In this document: positions 25,101-33,723 of the stretch, piece by piece | How the letters are laid out: every line of letters begins with the position of its first letter | Position numbering within the stretch: position 1 is the stretch's first letter | Origin: JAUMXJ01 sp041781135 | GTDB taxonomy: Bacteria > Bacillota > Clostridia > Peptostreptococcales > Acidaminobacteraceae | Assembly (NCBI GenBank): GCA_041781135.1 | Contig: JBHAZV010000027.1 | Span: forward strand, 1-64,000 | Direction of reading: 5' to 3' | Length of the DNA: 64,000 bases | Translations under genes and position numbers: made by a program | The notes under the pieces: generated by a model | Database searches by the model: none | Told to the model about the DNA's origin: nothing | What the model saw: only the letters and a program-made list of their open reading frames with translations

Positions 25101-25468
25101 GCGAATTTTTAAGAAACATCAGTATGGCGGAGGCTGCACAGCGTGTTTCTCAAAAAAAGCAGGAAGTACGGCAGCAGGGCCGCGCAGAATCAAAGTCATT
25201 CGGCGATGTGCTCAGAGAAGTCAGATTTTCAAAGCATGCGGCTGACAGGATAAGCGCGAGAGATATAAATCTTAGCGACAGCGATTTGGAAAGGCTCGGA
25301 CGCGGAGTAGGGCTCGCAAAGGAAAAGGGCATAAGGCAGACTTTGATAATGATGGACAATAAGGTTTTTATAGCAAGCGTGACAAACAATACGATAATTA
25401 CAGCAGCTACAGATGAAAACCTAAAAGAAAATGTATTTACAAATATAGATGGAGCAGTAATAGTATAG
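25097..25468 (+). CDS. TIGR02530 family flagellar operon protein
   Basis: A 123-residue protein of the small family always found between flgD and flgE in Firmicutes. Diagnostic segments are VRFSKHAADRISARDINLS, GLAKEKGIRQTLIMMDNKVF and the C-terminal VTNNTIITAATDE. Its start overlaps the flgD stop (ATGA). Function is unestablished; its place suggests a hook-assembly role. Confidence 0.87.
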   Translation: MSEFLRNISMAEAAQRVSQKKQEVRQQGRAESKSFGDVLREVRFSKHAADRISARDINLSDSDLERLGRGVGLAKEKGIRQTLIMMDNKVFIASVTNNTIITAATDENLKENVFTNIDGAVIV

Positions 25469-25533
25469 CGGGACCTCACAAGGACGCTAAGAGAAAATCC
25501 GATTGATTATTCTCAACTGCTTATGGAGGTATT

Positions 25534-26886
25534 ATGGTAAGATCAATGTTTTCAGGCGTTTCTGCGCTGAGAGCACACCAGCTCCGACTCGACGTCGTGG
25601 GCAACAACCTCGCCAACGTGCTTACGGTTGGCTACAAAGGTTCTTTTACAACATTTCAGGATTTATACAGCCAGGGGCTTAAGGGCGCTTCCTCATCCAC
25701 CGAGTCGAGGGGCGGTACCAACCCGAATCAGGTAGGTCTTGGAGCCACTGTGGCTGCGATAACAGTCAGCCATACGAGAGGCAGCGTTCAGAGGACAGAA
25801 GTTCCGGAACATCTCATGATAAACGGCAACGGCTTCTTTATAGTTTCGAGCGACGGCGCAGGACTCGACAAATATTACACGCGCGCCGGCAATTTCCAGC
25901 TTGACGAGCTTGGTTTTTTAGTAACCACCGAGGGTATGAAGGTGCTCGATACAAACGGAAAACCTATTCAGATAAACAAGTCCGACACCGAAAATGCGAC
26001 AGCTACCAAGTTTCTTACTTTTAAGGGCAATCTCAATAAAGACGGAGGCGATTATACCACAAATGTGGATATTTTTGATTCGCTTGGCTCAACGCATACT
26101 GTCTATGCAAAGTTCAAGGGAAATGCGCTGAATTCTGTCAATAAAATGGCGGAAGATCCGCTGGATCCTCTTGCCGGAACATATCCGGGAAATCAGGCGA
26201 GATATTCATACAAGGAATTTGAAATCAACGATGTAAATGGAAACAGGATATTTCCGCCTGCAGCTGAAGCGCCGCTGTATGTCAAGTTTAATGAGCGGGG
26301 CGATGTCGTGGATCTTGTCAGACTTGGAACTGTCGGCGATCCGGATTCTGCGTCTACGCCGTTTGCGGGCAATTTTACATTGGCGATACCGGGCGCTGCG
26401 GATATAAGCCTTGCCGTGGACAGGAGCATGTTTTTTCAAAATGCTGACGTCGCAAGCGGCGTAAGGACTCTCACTCAGGTGGCGAAGGAGTCGGATACAA
26501 AATCCGTGCAGCTCTACGGTATTGCTGCCGGCAAGCTGACCGCGTTTGAGATTTCGAGCAAGGGTGAAGTTACATGTAAGTATTCAAACGGTCAGACAAA
26601 GGTTACGCAGGTGGTCGGTCTTGCGGATTTTGACAACCCAACAGGTCTTTCGAGGGCAGGCAACAACCTGTTCACAGTGACTCCGAACTCCGGTGTTCCT
26701 GTGTTTGGCGCGCCGGAATCGAGCAGCTTCGGAGGACTTCTATCGGGCGCGCTCGAAATGAGTAATGTCGACATCGGCGCACAGTTTACGGATCTCATAC
26801 TTACCCAAAGAGGGCTTCAGGCAAATTCGAGAGTTATTACGACGAGTGACGAAGTGCTTCAGGAGCTTGTAAACCTCAAAAGGTAG
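25534..26886 (+). CDS. flgE: Flagellar hook protein FlgE
   Basis: Hook subunit of 450 residues. The N-terminal rod/hook motif SALRAHQLRLDVVGNNLANV and the C-terminal motif SNVDIGAQFTDLILTQRGLQ are canonical, with FKGNLNKDGG and beta-rich D1/D2 domains between. A good ribosome binding site (TGGAGG) lies before the ATG. The N-terminal GxFFIV-like phrase GNGFFIVSSDG is also typical. A strong hairpin follows the gene. Confidence 0.96.
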   Translation: MVRSMFSGVSALRAHQLRLDVVGNNLANVLTVGYKGSFTTFQDLYSQGLKGASSSTESRGGTNPNQVGLGATVAAITVSHTRGSVQRTEVPEHLMINGNGFFIVSSDGAGLDKYYTRAGNFQLDELGFLVTTEGMKVLDTNGKPIQINKSDTENATATKFLTFKGNLNKDGGDYTTNVDIFDSLGSTHTVYAKFKGNALNSVNKMAEDPLDPLAGTYPGNQARYSYKEFEINDVNGNRIFPPAAEAPLYVKFNERGDVVDLVRLGTVGDPDSASTPFAGNFTLAIPGAADISLAVDRSMFFQNADVASGVRTLTQVAKESDTKSVQLYGIAAGKLTAFEISSKGEVTCKYSNGQTKVTQVVGLADFDNPTGLSRAGNNLFTVTPNSGVPVFGAPESSSFGGLLSGALEMSNVDIGAQFTDLILTQRGLQANSRVITTSDEVLQELVNLKR

Positions 26887-26925
26887 TTTGTTTTAATAAA
26901 AATTAACAAATAGCAACAAAAATAT

Positions 26926-26951
26926 TTCCTGAGGGGATTCCCCCTCGGGAA
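26926..26951 (+). promoter_or_regulatory. Perfect hairpin between flgE and flbD, no U-tract
   Basis: TTCCTGAGGGG (26926-26936), loop ATTC, CCCCTCGGGAA (26941-26951): an 11-bp stem with one G-U pair. No T-run follows and the next ribosome binding site begins about 9 bases later, so it is more likely an RNA processing or 3'-stability element protecting abundant flgE mRNA than a terminator. Confidence 0.6.
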
Positions 26952-26970
26952 GTTGGTATAAGGAGGCAAA

Positions 26971-27153
26971 ATGATTAGAGTTACAAGGCTTGCAGGGGGT
27001 CCGCTTTATATAAATGCCGACCTCATTGAGTTTGTAGAGAGCACTCCTGATACAATGGTAACATTGACAACGGGAAGAAAATTCATTATAACAGAAGATG
27101 TGGAACAGGTGGTCGACAGTATTGTCGACTATCGAAGAAAACTTCTTGAATGA
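26971..27153 (+). CDS. flbD: FlbD/SwrD family flagellar protein
   Basis: A 60-residue protein of the FlbD family (SwrD in B. subtilis, which raises stator power for swarming). The full family pattern is visible: MIRVTRLAGGPLYINADLIE, then TPDTMVTLTTGRKFI and VEQVVDSIVDYRRK. The ribosome binding site AAGGAGG is ideal. The neighbouring motA fits a stator-related role. Confidence 0.92.
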   Translation: MIRVTRLAGGPLYINADLIEFVESTPDTMVTLTTGRKFIITEDVEQVVDSIVDYRRKLLE

Positions 27154-27162
27154 GGGGACTGC

Positions 27163-27939
27163 GTGGATATAAGTACAATTTTGGGCTTGGTACTCGGTAC
27201 GGCCTTTATAATATGGTCCATACTGCTCGGAGGAAAGCTTCCTTGGTTTTTTGACGGACCTTCCGTGGTAGTCGTTGTCGGCGGTATGTTTGCGGGCTTC
27301 CTTGTGGCGTTTCCGCTCGCAGATGCACTCGGAATCGGCAAGGTAATGAGCAAGACCATTAAAACCAACGATTACGATGTCGAAAAAATCATAAAGAAAA
27401 TCATAGAACTTGCCAATATCGCGCGAAAGGACGGATTGCTCGCATTAGAAGAGGCGGTTTCCGAAATTAAGGACGATTTTTTGCAAAGGGGCGTAATGCT
27501 GATTGTAGACGGTACTGATCCGGATTTAGTAAAGACTATCATGGAAACCGAGATAGAAAATCTGTCTGAGAGGCACGGCAAGTCCAAGTCTATGTTTGAC
27601 ACTCTCGGTTCGCTCGGACCTGCGTTCGGTATGATCGGAACTCTGATCGGGCTTGTTATCATGCTTCAGAACCTCGATGATCCGAGCTCGATCGGACCTG
27701 CGATGGGCGTTGCCCTTCTTACTACATTTTACGGTTCGGTTTTAGCAAACCTCATATTCATACCGATGGCAAACAAGCTGTCGCTCAGAAGCAACGAAGA
27801 AGTTTTAATCAGAAGCGTAATGGTCGAAGGTCTGCTTTCGATACAGGCAGGGGAAAACCCAAGGATTATTGAAGAAAAACTCAAGGTATTCCTCTCTCCT
27901 TCAATACGAAAAAAAATGACGGAGGCTAATGCTAAGTAG
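27163..27939 (+). CDS. motA: Flagellar motor stator protein MotA
   Basis: Proton-channel stator subunit, 258 residues with four membrane helices (about 1-20, 29-52, 147-170, 180-203). Conserved channel-lining prolines are in SLGPAFGMIGTLIGLV and DPSSIGPAMGVALLTTFYG; the cytoplasmic loop between helices 2 and 3 carries the charged FliG-contacting residues. The start is GTG with GAGGGG upstream. The last base of its stop codon is the first base of the motB GTG. Confidence 0.95.
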   Translation: MDISTILGLVLGTAFIIWSILLGGKLPWFFDGPSVVVVVGGMFAGFLVAFPLADALGIGKVMSKTIKTNDYDVEKIIKKIIELANIARKDGLLALEEAVSEIKDDFLQRGVMLIVDGTDPDLVKTIMETEIENLSERHGKSKSMFDTLGSLGPAFGMIGTLIGLVIMLQNLDDPSSIGPAMGVALLTTFYGSVLANLIFIPMANKLSLRSNEEVLIRSVMVEGLLSIQAGENPRIIEEKLKVFLSPSIRKKMTEANAK

Positions 27940-28697
27940 TGAAAAAGAAATGTCCTGAGGCAAAGGGCGGAGCGCCGGAATGGATGGCGACATACGGAGA
28001 TCTTGTTACTCTCCTTATGTGTTTTTTCGTGCTTCTATTTGCTTTTTCGAACATCGACGCACAGAAGTTTACAGCTGTTATGCAGTCGTTTCAGGGCTCG
28101 GCGGGCATACTTTCCGGCGGCAAATCTTTTTCAGAGGCAGACCTCGTATTTGACGGAATGCCGGAAGATCAGACCTCAAATATGCAGGTCATAAATCAGG
28201 AGCAGCTTGAAGCCATAAAAAAACAATTGGAAAAATTGGAGAAAAAGGTCGACGAGGTTTTTGAAGGTACTTTGCTCGAAGTGAATGTAGAGATTGTTCA
28301 GACCCCTAATTCGCTTATACTGAGGTTCAAGGACGAAGTTCTTTTTGATGAGCTCAGCGCTGAATTAAAAAACGAAGCAAAGGGACTTCTTGCCCAGCTT
28401 TCCAGGGTGCTTACTGCAGATGATTTCGAATATGACAGAGTGCTTGTAGAGGGTCATACCGACAGTCTTACAACAGGCGGCGAGCAGTATCCGACGACAT
28501 GGGAGCTTTCAAGCGCAAGGGCTGTCAGCGTTGTAAGGTATTTTGTGGAGGATATGGGTCTCGATCCATTCAAGATATCGGCAGCCGGCTACGGGGAATA
28601 TCATCCTATAGCTACAAATACCACAGAGGCAGGAAGGGCGCAGAACAGGCGCGTAGATATAATTATCAGGGCAGGTGGAGAAGATGAAGAAAGGTAA
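27939..28697 (+). CDS. motB: Flagellar motor stator protein MotB
   Basis: Peptidoglycan-anchored stator subunit. A single N-terminal membrane helix follows the essential ion-binding aspartate Asp21 in the TYGDLVTLLMCFFVLLFAFS context. The C-terminal OmpA-like domain shows GHTDSL, LSSARAVSVVRYF and NRRVDI. Length 252 is normal. The residues after Asp21 do not let me decide firmly between H+ and Na+ coupling. The GTG start overlaps motA by one base. Confidence 0.95.
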   Translation: MKKKCPEAKGGAPEWMATYGDLVTLLMCFFVLLFAFSNIDAQKFTAVMQSFQGSAGILSGGKSFSEADLVFDGMPEDQTSNMQVINQEQLEAIKKQLEKLEKKVDEVFEGTLLEVNVEIVQTPNSLILRFKDEVLFDELSAELKNEAKGLLAQLSRVLTADDFEYDRVLVEGHTDSLTTGGEQYPTTWELSSARAVSVVRYFVEDMGLDPFKISAAGYGEYHPIATNTTEAGRAQNRRVDIIIRAGGEDEER

Positions 28698-29106
28698 GCT
28701 TTTTATTATTATTGGCGTTGCAGTCGCAGTAATCGCAATCGGTGTCGTGGCGGCGATCTTGTTGACGAGAGGCGAGCCGAAACCTGTCGAGATAGTCTAC
28801 AGCGAGTTTTTTCTCGATGAAGCGTACTCTAACCTTTTATCGGGCGAAAACAAGAAGAGTATAGTGAAGTACAAGGTCTGTATCCAGTATACCGGCGAAA
28901 AAACAGCTGAAGTGCTGGAAAAGAATAAAGTAAAACTGATGAACAACGTTGACGAGATAATGCGAAATACAAAACTTGAAGATCTTGAGCAACCAAACGG
29001 AAAGGAGAAGCTGAGGGTTAGAATCCAGAGTATGGTCATCGACAGCCTGAGTCTTGACGATACCATAATCACTGATATTTTTCTAAATCCCTTTGTGATT
29101 CAGTAA
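28684..29106 (+). CDS. fliL: Flagellar basal body-associated protein FliL
   Basis: A stator-associated, single-pass membrane protein. The helix spans about residues 5-27 (LFIIIGVAVAVIAIGVVAAI). The periplasmic domain shows YKVCIQYT and the C-terminal DTIITDIFLNPFVIQ, close to the FliL ending 'I..VyFtdfviQ'. I choose ATG 28684 (140 residues), preceded by AGGTGGAG; the frame opens three codons earlier at GTG. It overlaps motB by 14 bases and its stop shares a base with fliM. Confidence 0.88.
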   Translation: MKKGKLFIIIGVAVAVIAIGVVAAILLTRGEPKPVEIVYSEFFLDEAYSNLLSGENKKSIVKYKVCIQYTGEKTAEVLEKNKVKLMNNVDEIMRNTKLEDLEQPNGKEKLRVRIQSMVIDSLSLDDTIITDIFLNPFVIQ

Positions 29107-30107
29107 TGGCAGATACCTTATCCCAGAATGAAATTGACGATCTGATAGCGGCTCTGTCGAGCGGCGATGTCGATGTCAAGGAAATCGAAGACGAGAAGAA
29201 AGATAAGAAAGTTCGCAAGTATGATTTCAGGCGTCCTGATAAATTTGCGAAAGACCAGCTAAGAACTTTGGAGATTATCCACGAGAATTTTGGCAGACTT
29301 CTTAACAGCTTTCTCTCGGGTTATTTGCGCACATATGTAGAAGTAAATGTAATTTCCGTTCAGAGCTTTATTTATCAGGAATTTTCGGATTCCATATCCA
29401 ATCCTGCAATACTTGGAATCATAGATTTTAAGCCGTTTGACGGAGATATTATAATCGATGTTTCCAGCGAGATAGCGTATTGTATGATAGAGAGGGTTCT
29501 TGGGTGGGTTTCGAAGGCCAATCCGAGCGATGGAAGGACGCTTACCGAGATCGAGATGACTCTTGTCAAAAATATACTCGTCAAGATAATAAATTTACTT
29601 AAAGAGCCTTGGGGAAATATAGTCGAACTCAACCCCAAGCTGAAGAATATCGAGACAAATTCTCAATTTGCTCAGATAGTTTCTCCGGCGGAGTCTATCG
29701 CGCTTATTACATTTAATGTTAAAATAGGAGAGAATGAGGGAATGCTCAATGTCTGTATTCCTCATTTCGTGATAGAGCCGATACTGCCTAATCTCAGCAC
29801 GCGGCTTTGGTTTGCTTCAAACACAAAAAAAGTCAAGACCGGAGTTCAGACGGCTGCTCTTCGCGAATCTATCGCCGGCTCAAGGGTCACTATGACTGCA
29901 GTGCTCGGCAAATCGAGACTTTCGATCCACGAACTTATGAATTTGCAGAGGGGCGATATTATATTGCTGGACAGCAGAGCGAGTGAGGAACTCGAAGTAT
30001 ACGTAGAAAACAGGCCGAAATTTATGGCGAGGCCCGGCATCAGAAAAAAACATCTTGCCGTTCAAATAACTGAAATTATTGAAGAAGGAGAAGAACCGAA
30101 TGTCTGA
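29106..30107 (+). CDS. fliM: Flagellar motor switch protein FliM
   Basis: C-ring protein that binds CheY-P. The N-terminal CheY-binding peptide is LSQNEIDDLIAALSSG; the middle CheC-like domain begins LRTLEIIHENFGRLL; the C-terminal SpoA (FliN-like) domain includes LGKSRLSIHELMNLQRGDII. Length 333 is normal. The start is ATG overlapping the fliL stop; the last eight bases overlap fliY. Confidence 0.96.
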   Translation: MADTLSQNEIDDLIAALSSGDVDVKEIEDEKKDKKVRKYDFRRPDKFAKDQLRTLEIIHENFGRLLNSFLSGYLRTYVEVNVISVQSFIYQEFSDSISNPAILGIIDFKPFDGDIIIDVSSEIAYCMIERVLGWVSKANPSDGRTLTEIEMTLVKNILVKIINLLKEPWGNIVELNPKLKNIETNSQFAQIVSPAESIALITFNVKIGENEGMLNVCIPHFVIEPILPNLSTRLWFASNTKKVKTGVQTAALRESIAGSRVTMTAVLGKSRLSIHELMNLQRGDIILLDSRASEELEVYVENRPKFMARPGIRKKHLAVQITEIIEEGEEPNV

Positions 30108-31191
30108 AATGCTTTCTCAAGAAGAACTTGACATCCTGCTCGGAGGCTTGACCGGGGGCGGAGGTGCGACCCTTACAGATACCGAAAAAGATTCGCTTGG
30201 CGAAATTGGCAATATTAGTATGGGTACTGCGGCGACCACGCTTTTTACGCTTCTCAATAAGAAGGTTCAAATTACGACACCTCGCGTCAGCGCCACCACC
30301 ATGAAGGAGATTTCCGGCGGGTTTACAACTCCGTCGGTTTTGGTGAAGGTGACGTACAAGACCGGAATAATAGGCGACAATTTTTTGGTTCTCAAAGAAG
30401 AGGACGTTATGATTATCACCGATCTTATGATGGGCGGTGATGGTACAAATGTCTCTGGAGAAGTTACCGATATGCATCTTTCGGCAATAAGCGAAGCGAT
30501 GAACCAGATGATAGGTTCGAGCTCTACTTCGCTTTCGGAAATGTTGGGGTTTATGATCGATATTACGCCGCCGGAAGCCTATTTAGAAACGCTGTCGGCT
30601 ACGGATTTTAAAAAATACGGCGTAGAGGATGATGCGGAGGTTGTCAAGATATCCTTTGATATGATTATCGGAGATCTTATAAACTCGGAAATTATGCAGA
30701 TCCTTCCTTTGAATCTTGCAAAGGACATGGTCAGCAAAATGATGTCCGGACAGTCTGTGGAACCGGTAAATCCCGCTTCGGAGCCAACGCCGCTTTCGCC
30801 TCCGCCGGAGCCTAAACCGCAGCCCGCTCCTGTCGCTCAGAAAAAGGCTGCAGCGCCTCCTCCGCCAAAGAGGGAACAGCCGGTAAATGTCGCGCCGATA
30901 GAATTCGAAAACCTTGATGAAAATATGCCGGGAATGTATTATAATGATATTAGTCTGATTGAGAATGTACCGCTCGAAATAACTGTCGAACTTGGGAAAA
31001 CAGGCAAGAGGATCAACGAGATACTTGAATTTGGAATCGGTACGGTGGTAGAATTAGACAAGCTGGTGGGTGAACATCTTGATGTGCTCGCCAACGGAAA
31101 GCGAATAGCAAAAGGCGAAGTCGTAGTAGTTGATGAAAATTACGGAATTAGAATAACAGAGATACTGCCAACTGCAGAGAGCAATACCTAA
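30100..31191 (+). CDS. fliY: Flagellar motor switch phosphatase FliY (FliN domain)
   Basis: Switch protein that also dephosphorylates CheY-P. Visible in order: N-terminal CheY-binding peptide LSQEELDILLGGL; a CheC-like phosphatase domain with both active-site E-x-x-N pairs (SLGEIGNISMG and ISEAMNQMIGSS); a Pro/Ala/Lys-rich linker (about 220-265); and a C-terminal FliN/SpoA domain (VPLEITVELGKTGKRINEIL). I choose ATG 30100 (363 residues) with AAGGAGAAG upstream rather than TTG 30079. Both catalytic pairs are intact. Confidence 0.95.
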   Translation: MSEMLSQEELDILLGGLTGGGGATLTDTEKDSLGEIGNISMGTAATTLFTLLNKKVQITTPRVSATTMKEISGGFTTPSVLVKVTYKTGIIGDNFLVLKEEDVMIITDLMMGGDGTNVSGEVTDMHLSAISEAMNQMIGSSSTSLSEMLGFMIDITPPEAYLETLSATDFKKYGVEDDAEVVKISFDMIIGDLINSEIMQILPLNLAKDMVSKMMSGQSVEPVNPASEPTPLSPPPEPKPQPAPVAQKKAAAPPPPKREQPVNVAPIEFENLDENMPGMYYNDISLIENVPLEITVELGKTGKRINEILEFGIGTVVELDKLVGEHLDVLANGKRIAKGEVVVVDENYGIRITEILPTAESNT

Positions 31192-31200
31192 GGAGGATAA

Positions 31201-31563
31201 ATGGCTAACACAATATTAGTGGTTGACGACGCGGCGTTCATGAGAATGATGATAAAGGATGTTCTCACAAAGAACGGTTACGATGTCGTAGGGGAAGCCG
31301 AAAACGGTCAAAAGGCTATTGAAAAGTATAAGGAGCTTAAGCCTGAACTTGTCATTATGGATATAACTATGCCGGAGGTAGATGGAATTCAAGCTGTTAA
31401 AGAGATAAAGGGCTTTGATTCCGCCGCAAAGGTCATTATGTGTTCTGCTATGGGACAACAGGCGATGGTTATCGAATCCATTCAGGCAGGGGCAAAGGAC
31501 TTTATAGTAAAACCTTTTCAGGCTGACAGAGTGATCGAAGCGGTCAAGAAGGTATTGGGCTAA
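31201..31563 (+). CDS. cheY: Chemotaxis response regulator CheY
   Basis: A 120-residue receiver domain. Acidic pocket D9-D10, phosphoacceptor Asp54 in LVIMDITMPE, the Ser in VIMCSAMG and the lysine in DFIVKPF are all present. The ribosome binding site AAGGAGG is ideal, predicting high output. It sits after fliY as in B. subtilis. Phosphorylated by CheA, it binds FliM and FliY to change rotation. Confidence 0.96.
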   Translation: MANTILVVDDAAFMRMMIKDVLTKNGYDVVGEAENGQKAIEKYKELKPELVIMDITMPEVDGIQAVKEIKGFDSAAKVIMCSAMGQQAMVIESIQAGAKDFIVKPFQADRVIEAVKKVLG

Positions 31564-31565
31564 TC

Positions 31566-31910
31566 TTGTTTTTGGCGTTGGGTACAAGCGGTACGGGGGA
31601 TGCGTGGTTCATGGCGAAGTATGTTGCCGTCGTTATCGTATTCCTGCTCTTGTTGTACTACCTTTCGCGTTACCTCGTTAAGCAAAAGAGAATGGCGGGA
31701 AGAACCGAACTCGCTGTGGAAGAAACTATACGGCTTGGGACGGATTCGTTTGTGTATGTGCTTTCATACAAGGGAAAAAAGTATGTGATCGCCCAAAATA
31801 AGCAGAGTATCGTATTGGTAGACAGCATTGCTGGCGAAGACGCTGCGGGTGACACAGGGTTCGAAGAATTGATTAGACGCGCTTCCGATGCCGATTCCGA
31901 AACCGTTTAG
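31566..31910 (+). CDS. fliO: Flagellar biosynthesis protein FliO/FliZ
   Basis: A 114-residue single-pass membrane protein that assists assembly of the FliP ring. One helix at about 17-37 (YVAVVIVFLLLLYYLSRYLV) is followed by the conserved cytoplasmic region beginning AVEETIRLGTDSFVYVLSYK and KKYVIAQNKQSIVLVD. The start is TTG three bases after cheY. The family evolves fast, but the position before fliP supports the call. Confidence 0.85.
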   Translation: MFLALGTSGTGDAWFMAKYVAVVIVFLLLLYYLSRYLVKQKRMAGRTELAVEETIRLGTDSFVYVLSYKGKKYVIAQNKQSIVLVDSIAGEDAAGDTGFEELIRRASDADSETV

Positions 31911-31918
31911 AGGTCTGT

Positions 31919-32686
31919 ATGTACAGTTTTTTGAAACACATATTATTGGTAGTGCTGCTGCTTTTGGCAAGCACTACTTTTATTTCTCAGGTGTATGCAG
32001 AAACAGTGATAGAGATACCTGATATAAATATAACAATAGATACAGGCGAGGAGGGCGTCAGGGTTGCAGACTCCATTCAGATAATTATATTTATAACCAT
32101 TCTGACTCTGCTGCCTTCTATACTTATTATGATGACGACCTTCACAAGGTTTATCATAGTGCTTGGATTTATTAGGCGAGCGCTTTCGCTTCAGACTACG
32201 CCTCCAAACCAGACTCTTATTGGACTTGCAGTGTTTATGACATTTTTTGTGATGGCGCCCGTATTTGGCGCTGTTTACGAAGAAGCGTACAAGCCGCTCT
32301 CTGCCGGAGAGATTTCCGCCGAGGCGGCATATCAGCGGGCAGAGGCGCCTATAAAGGATTTTATGCTAAGGCAGGTACGTTCCAAGGATCTTGCGCTGTT
32401 TCTGAATATCTCCGGCGAAACTGACGTCCAAACCGCCGAAGCGGTGCCTCTGAAAGCGCTAATACCTGCTTTTATCATAAGCGAGCTCAGGCTCGGCTTC
32501 GAAATCGGATTTTTGATTTTTCTGCCGTTTATCGTTATAGACATGATAGTCGCCTCGACTTTGATGGCGCTTGGTATGATGATGCTGCCTCCTGTTATGA
32601 TCTCGCTTCCTATTAAGGTTTTGCTTTTTATTATGCTTGACGGATGGAATCTGATCGTTGAAAAATTAGTGCTTACTGTGAGGTAG
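31919..32686 (+). CDS. fliP: Flagellar export gate protein FliP
   Basis: Core of the flagellar type III export gate, 255 residues. It has a cleavable N-terminal signal segment (LKHILLVVLLLLASTTFISQ), then four membrane helices with the family signatures TTFTRFIIVLGFIRRAL, TTPPNQTLIGLAVFMTFF and LRLGFEIGFLIFLPF. It is followed immediately by fliQ and fliR, its ring partners. Confidence 0.96.
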   Translation: MYSFLKHILLVVLLLLASTTFISQVYAETVIEIPDINITIDTGEEGVRVADSIQIIIFITILTLLPSILIMMTTFTRFIIVLGFIRRALSLQTTPPNQTLIGLAVFMTFFVMAPVFGAVYEEAYKPLSAGEISAEAAYQRAEAPIKDFMLRQVRSKDLALFLNISGETDVQTAEAVPLKALIPAFIISELRLGFEIGFLIFLPFIVIDMIVASTLMALGMMMLPPVMISLPIKVLLFIMLDGWNLIVEKLVLTVR

Positions 32687-32687
32687 T

Positions 32688-32957
32688 ATGACTGAGGATA
32701 TGGTTGTAAGCCTGACTTATGAGACTGTCAAGATAATACTTGTACTATCTGCGCCGATACTTATTTCGGGGCTGCTCATTGGGCTGCTGATCTCTGTTTT
32801 TCAGGCGACTACCCAGATACAGGAGCCTACTCTTGCGTTTGTTCCAAAGCTGATAATCGTGTTCCTGGTTTTGATGGTACTTGGTTCGTGGATTATAAAC
32901 AGCCTGATCGAGTACAGCTTGTTTGTCCTGAGCTTTATCGAAGAGATAATGGTGTAG
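32688..32957 (+). CDS. fliQ: Flagellar export gate protein FliQ
   Basis: An 89-residue protein with two membrane helices, part of the FliPQR gate. The signature FQATTQIQEPTLAFVPK between helices is canonical. It begins two bases after fliP and ends two bases before fliR. Confidence 0.95.
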   Translation: MTEDMVVSLTYETVKIILVLSAPILISGLLIGLLISVFQATTQIQEPTLAFVPKLIIVFLVLMVLGSWIINSLIEYSLFVLSFIEEIMV

Positions 32958-32958
32958 T

Positions 32959-33723
32959 ATGGGAGTGCTCGCAATCCTGCTTATAGGCGCGCGTATAGGA
33001 GGTATGTTTGCGACTATGCCGATTTTTGGCAGCAGAAATTATCCTGTTTCCGCCAAGATCGGGCTTGTGCTGTTTCTTACAGTCATAGTGACTTCCAATA
33101 TCGCGGTCGATATCACGATAGACACGGTTTATGGCTACGAGTTTTTTTTCTATCTCGTTAACGAAGCTGTGATAGGGCTTTTTATAGGGCTGCTGGCGAG
33201 CGTATTTCTTGGATTTATTTATTTTGCCGGCGATATCATAGACTATCTTACAGGATTTTCCATGGTAAGCGTTATGAATCCGCTCGACGAGACGCAAATG
33301 CCTATTACGTCGAATCTGATGTATATCTATCTGAGTCTTGTATTTTTGGCGCTGAATATGCATCACAAAGTAATATTGGTCGTTGCTGAATCGTTTGAAC
33401 TGATTCCGCTCGGTTCGCTGATACGCGCGGCTGAGTCTCTTTCCTACCTGATGAGCGTCGTTTCGCAGACTCTTTTAATCGGCCTGTCTATATCTGCGCC
33501 ATTTATAATAACCATACTGGTTGCCGATATTGTGCTTGGTCTTTTGGCTAAGGCAATGCCCGGAATGAATATATTTATTCTCGGCATGCCGTTTAAGGTT
33601 CTTATCGGCGTGTTTATGTTTTTGGTGATAGTGCCCGCCCTTGCCGATGTGTTTGGGGCGCAGTTTGGAAGTGCATTTGATTTTATCGGCAATTATATGG
33701 GCGAGTATCGGAGGCTGCCGTGA
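32959..33723 (+). CDS. fliR: Flagellar export gate protein FliR
   Basis: A 254-residue gate component with six predicted membrane helices. Typical segments are RIGGMFATMPIFGSRNYPVSAKIGL-like N-terminus (short form MPIFGSRNYP), the GLLASVFLGFIYFAGDIIDY segment and the C-terminal helices ending before flhB. The flhB start GTG overlaps its TGA stop. Confidence 0.94.
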   Translation: MGVLAILLIGARIGGMFATMPIFGSRNYPVSAKIGLVLFLTVIVTSNIAVDITIDTVYGYEFFFYLVNEAVIGLFIGLLASVFLGFIYFAGDIIDYLTGFSMVSVMNPLDETQMPITSNLMYIYLSLVFLALNMHHKVILVVAESFELIPLGSLIRAAESLSYLMSVVSQTLLIGLSISAPFIITILVADIVLGLLAKAMPGMNIFILGMPFKVLIGVFMFLVIVPALADVFGAQFGSAFDFIGNYMGEYRRLP

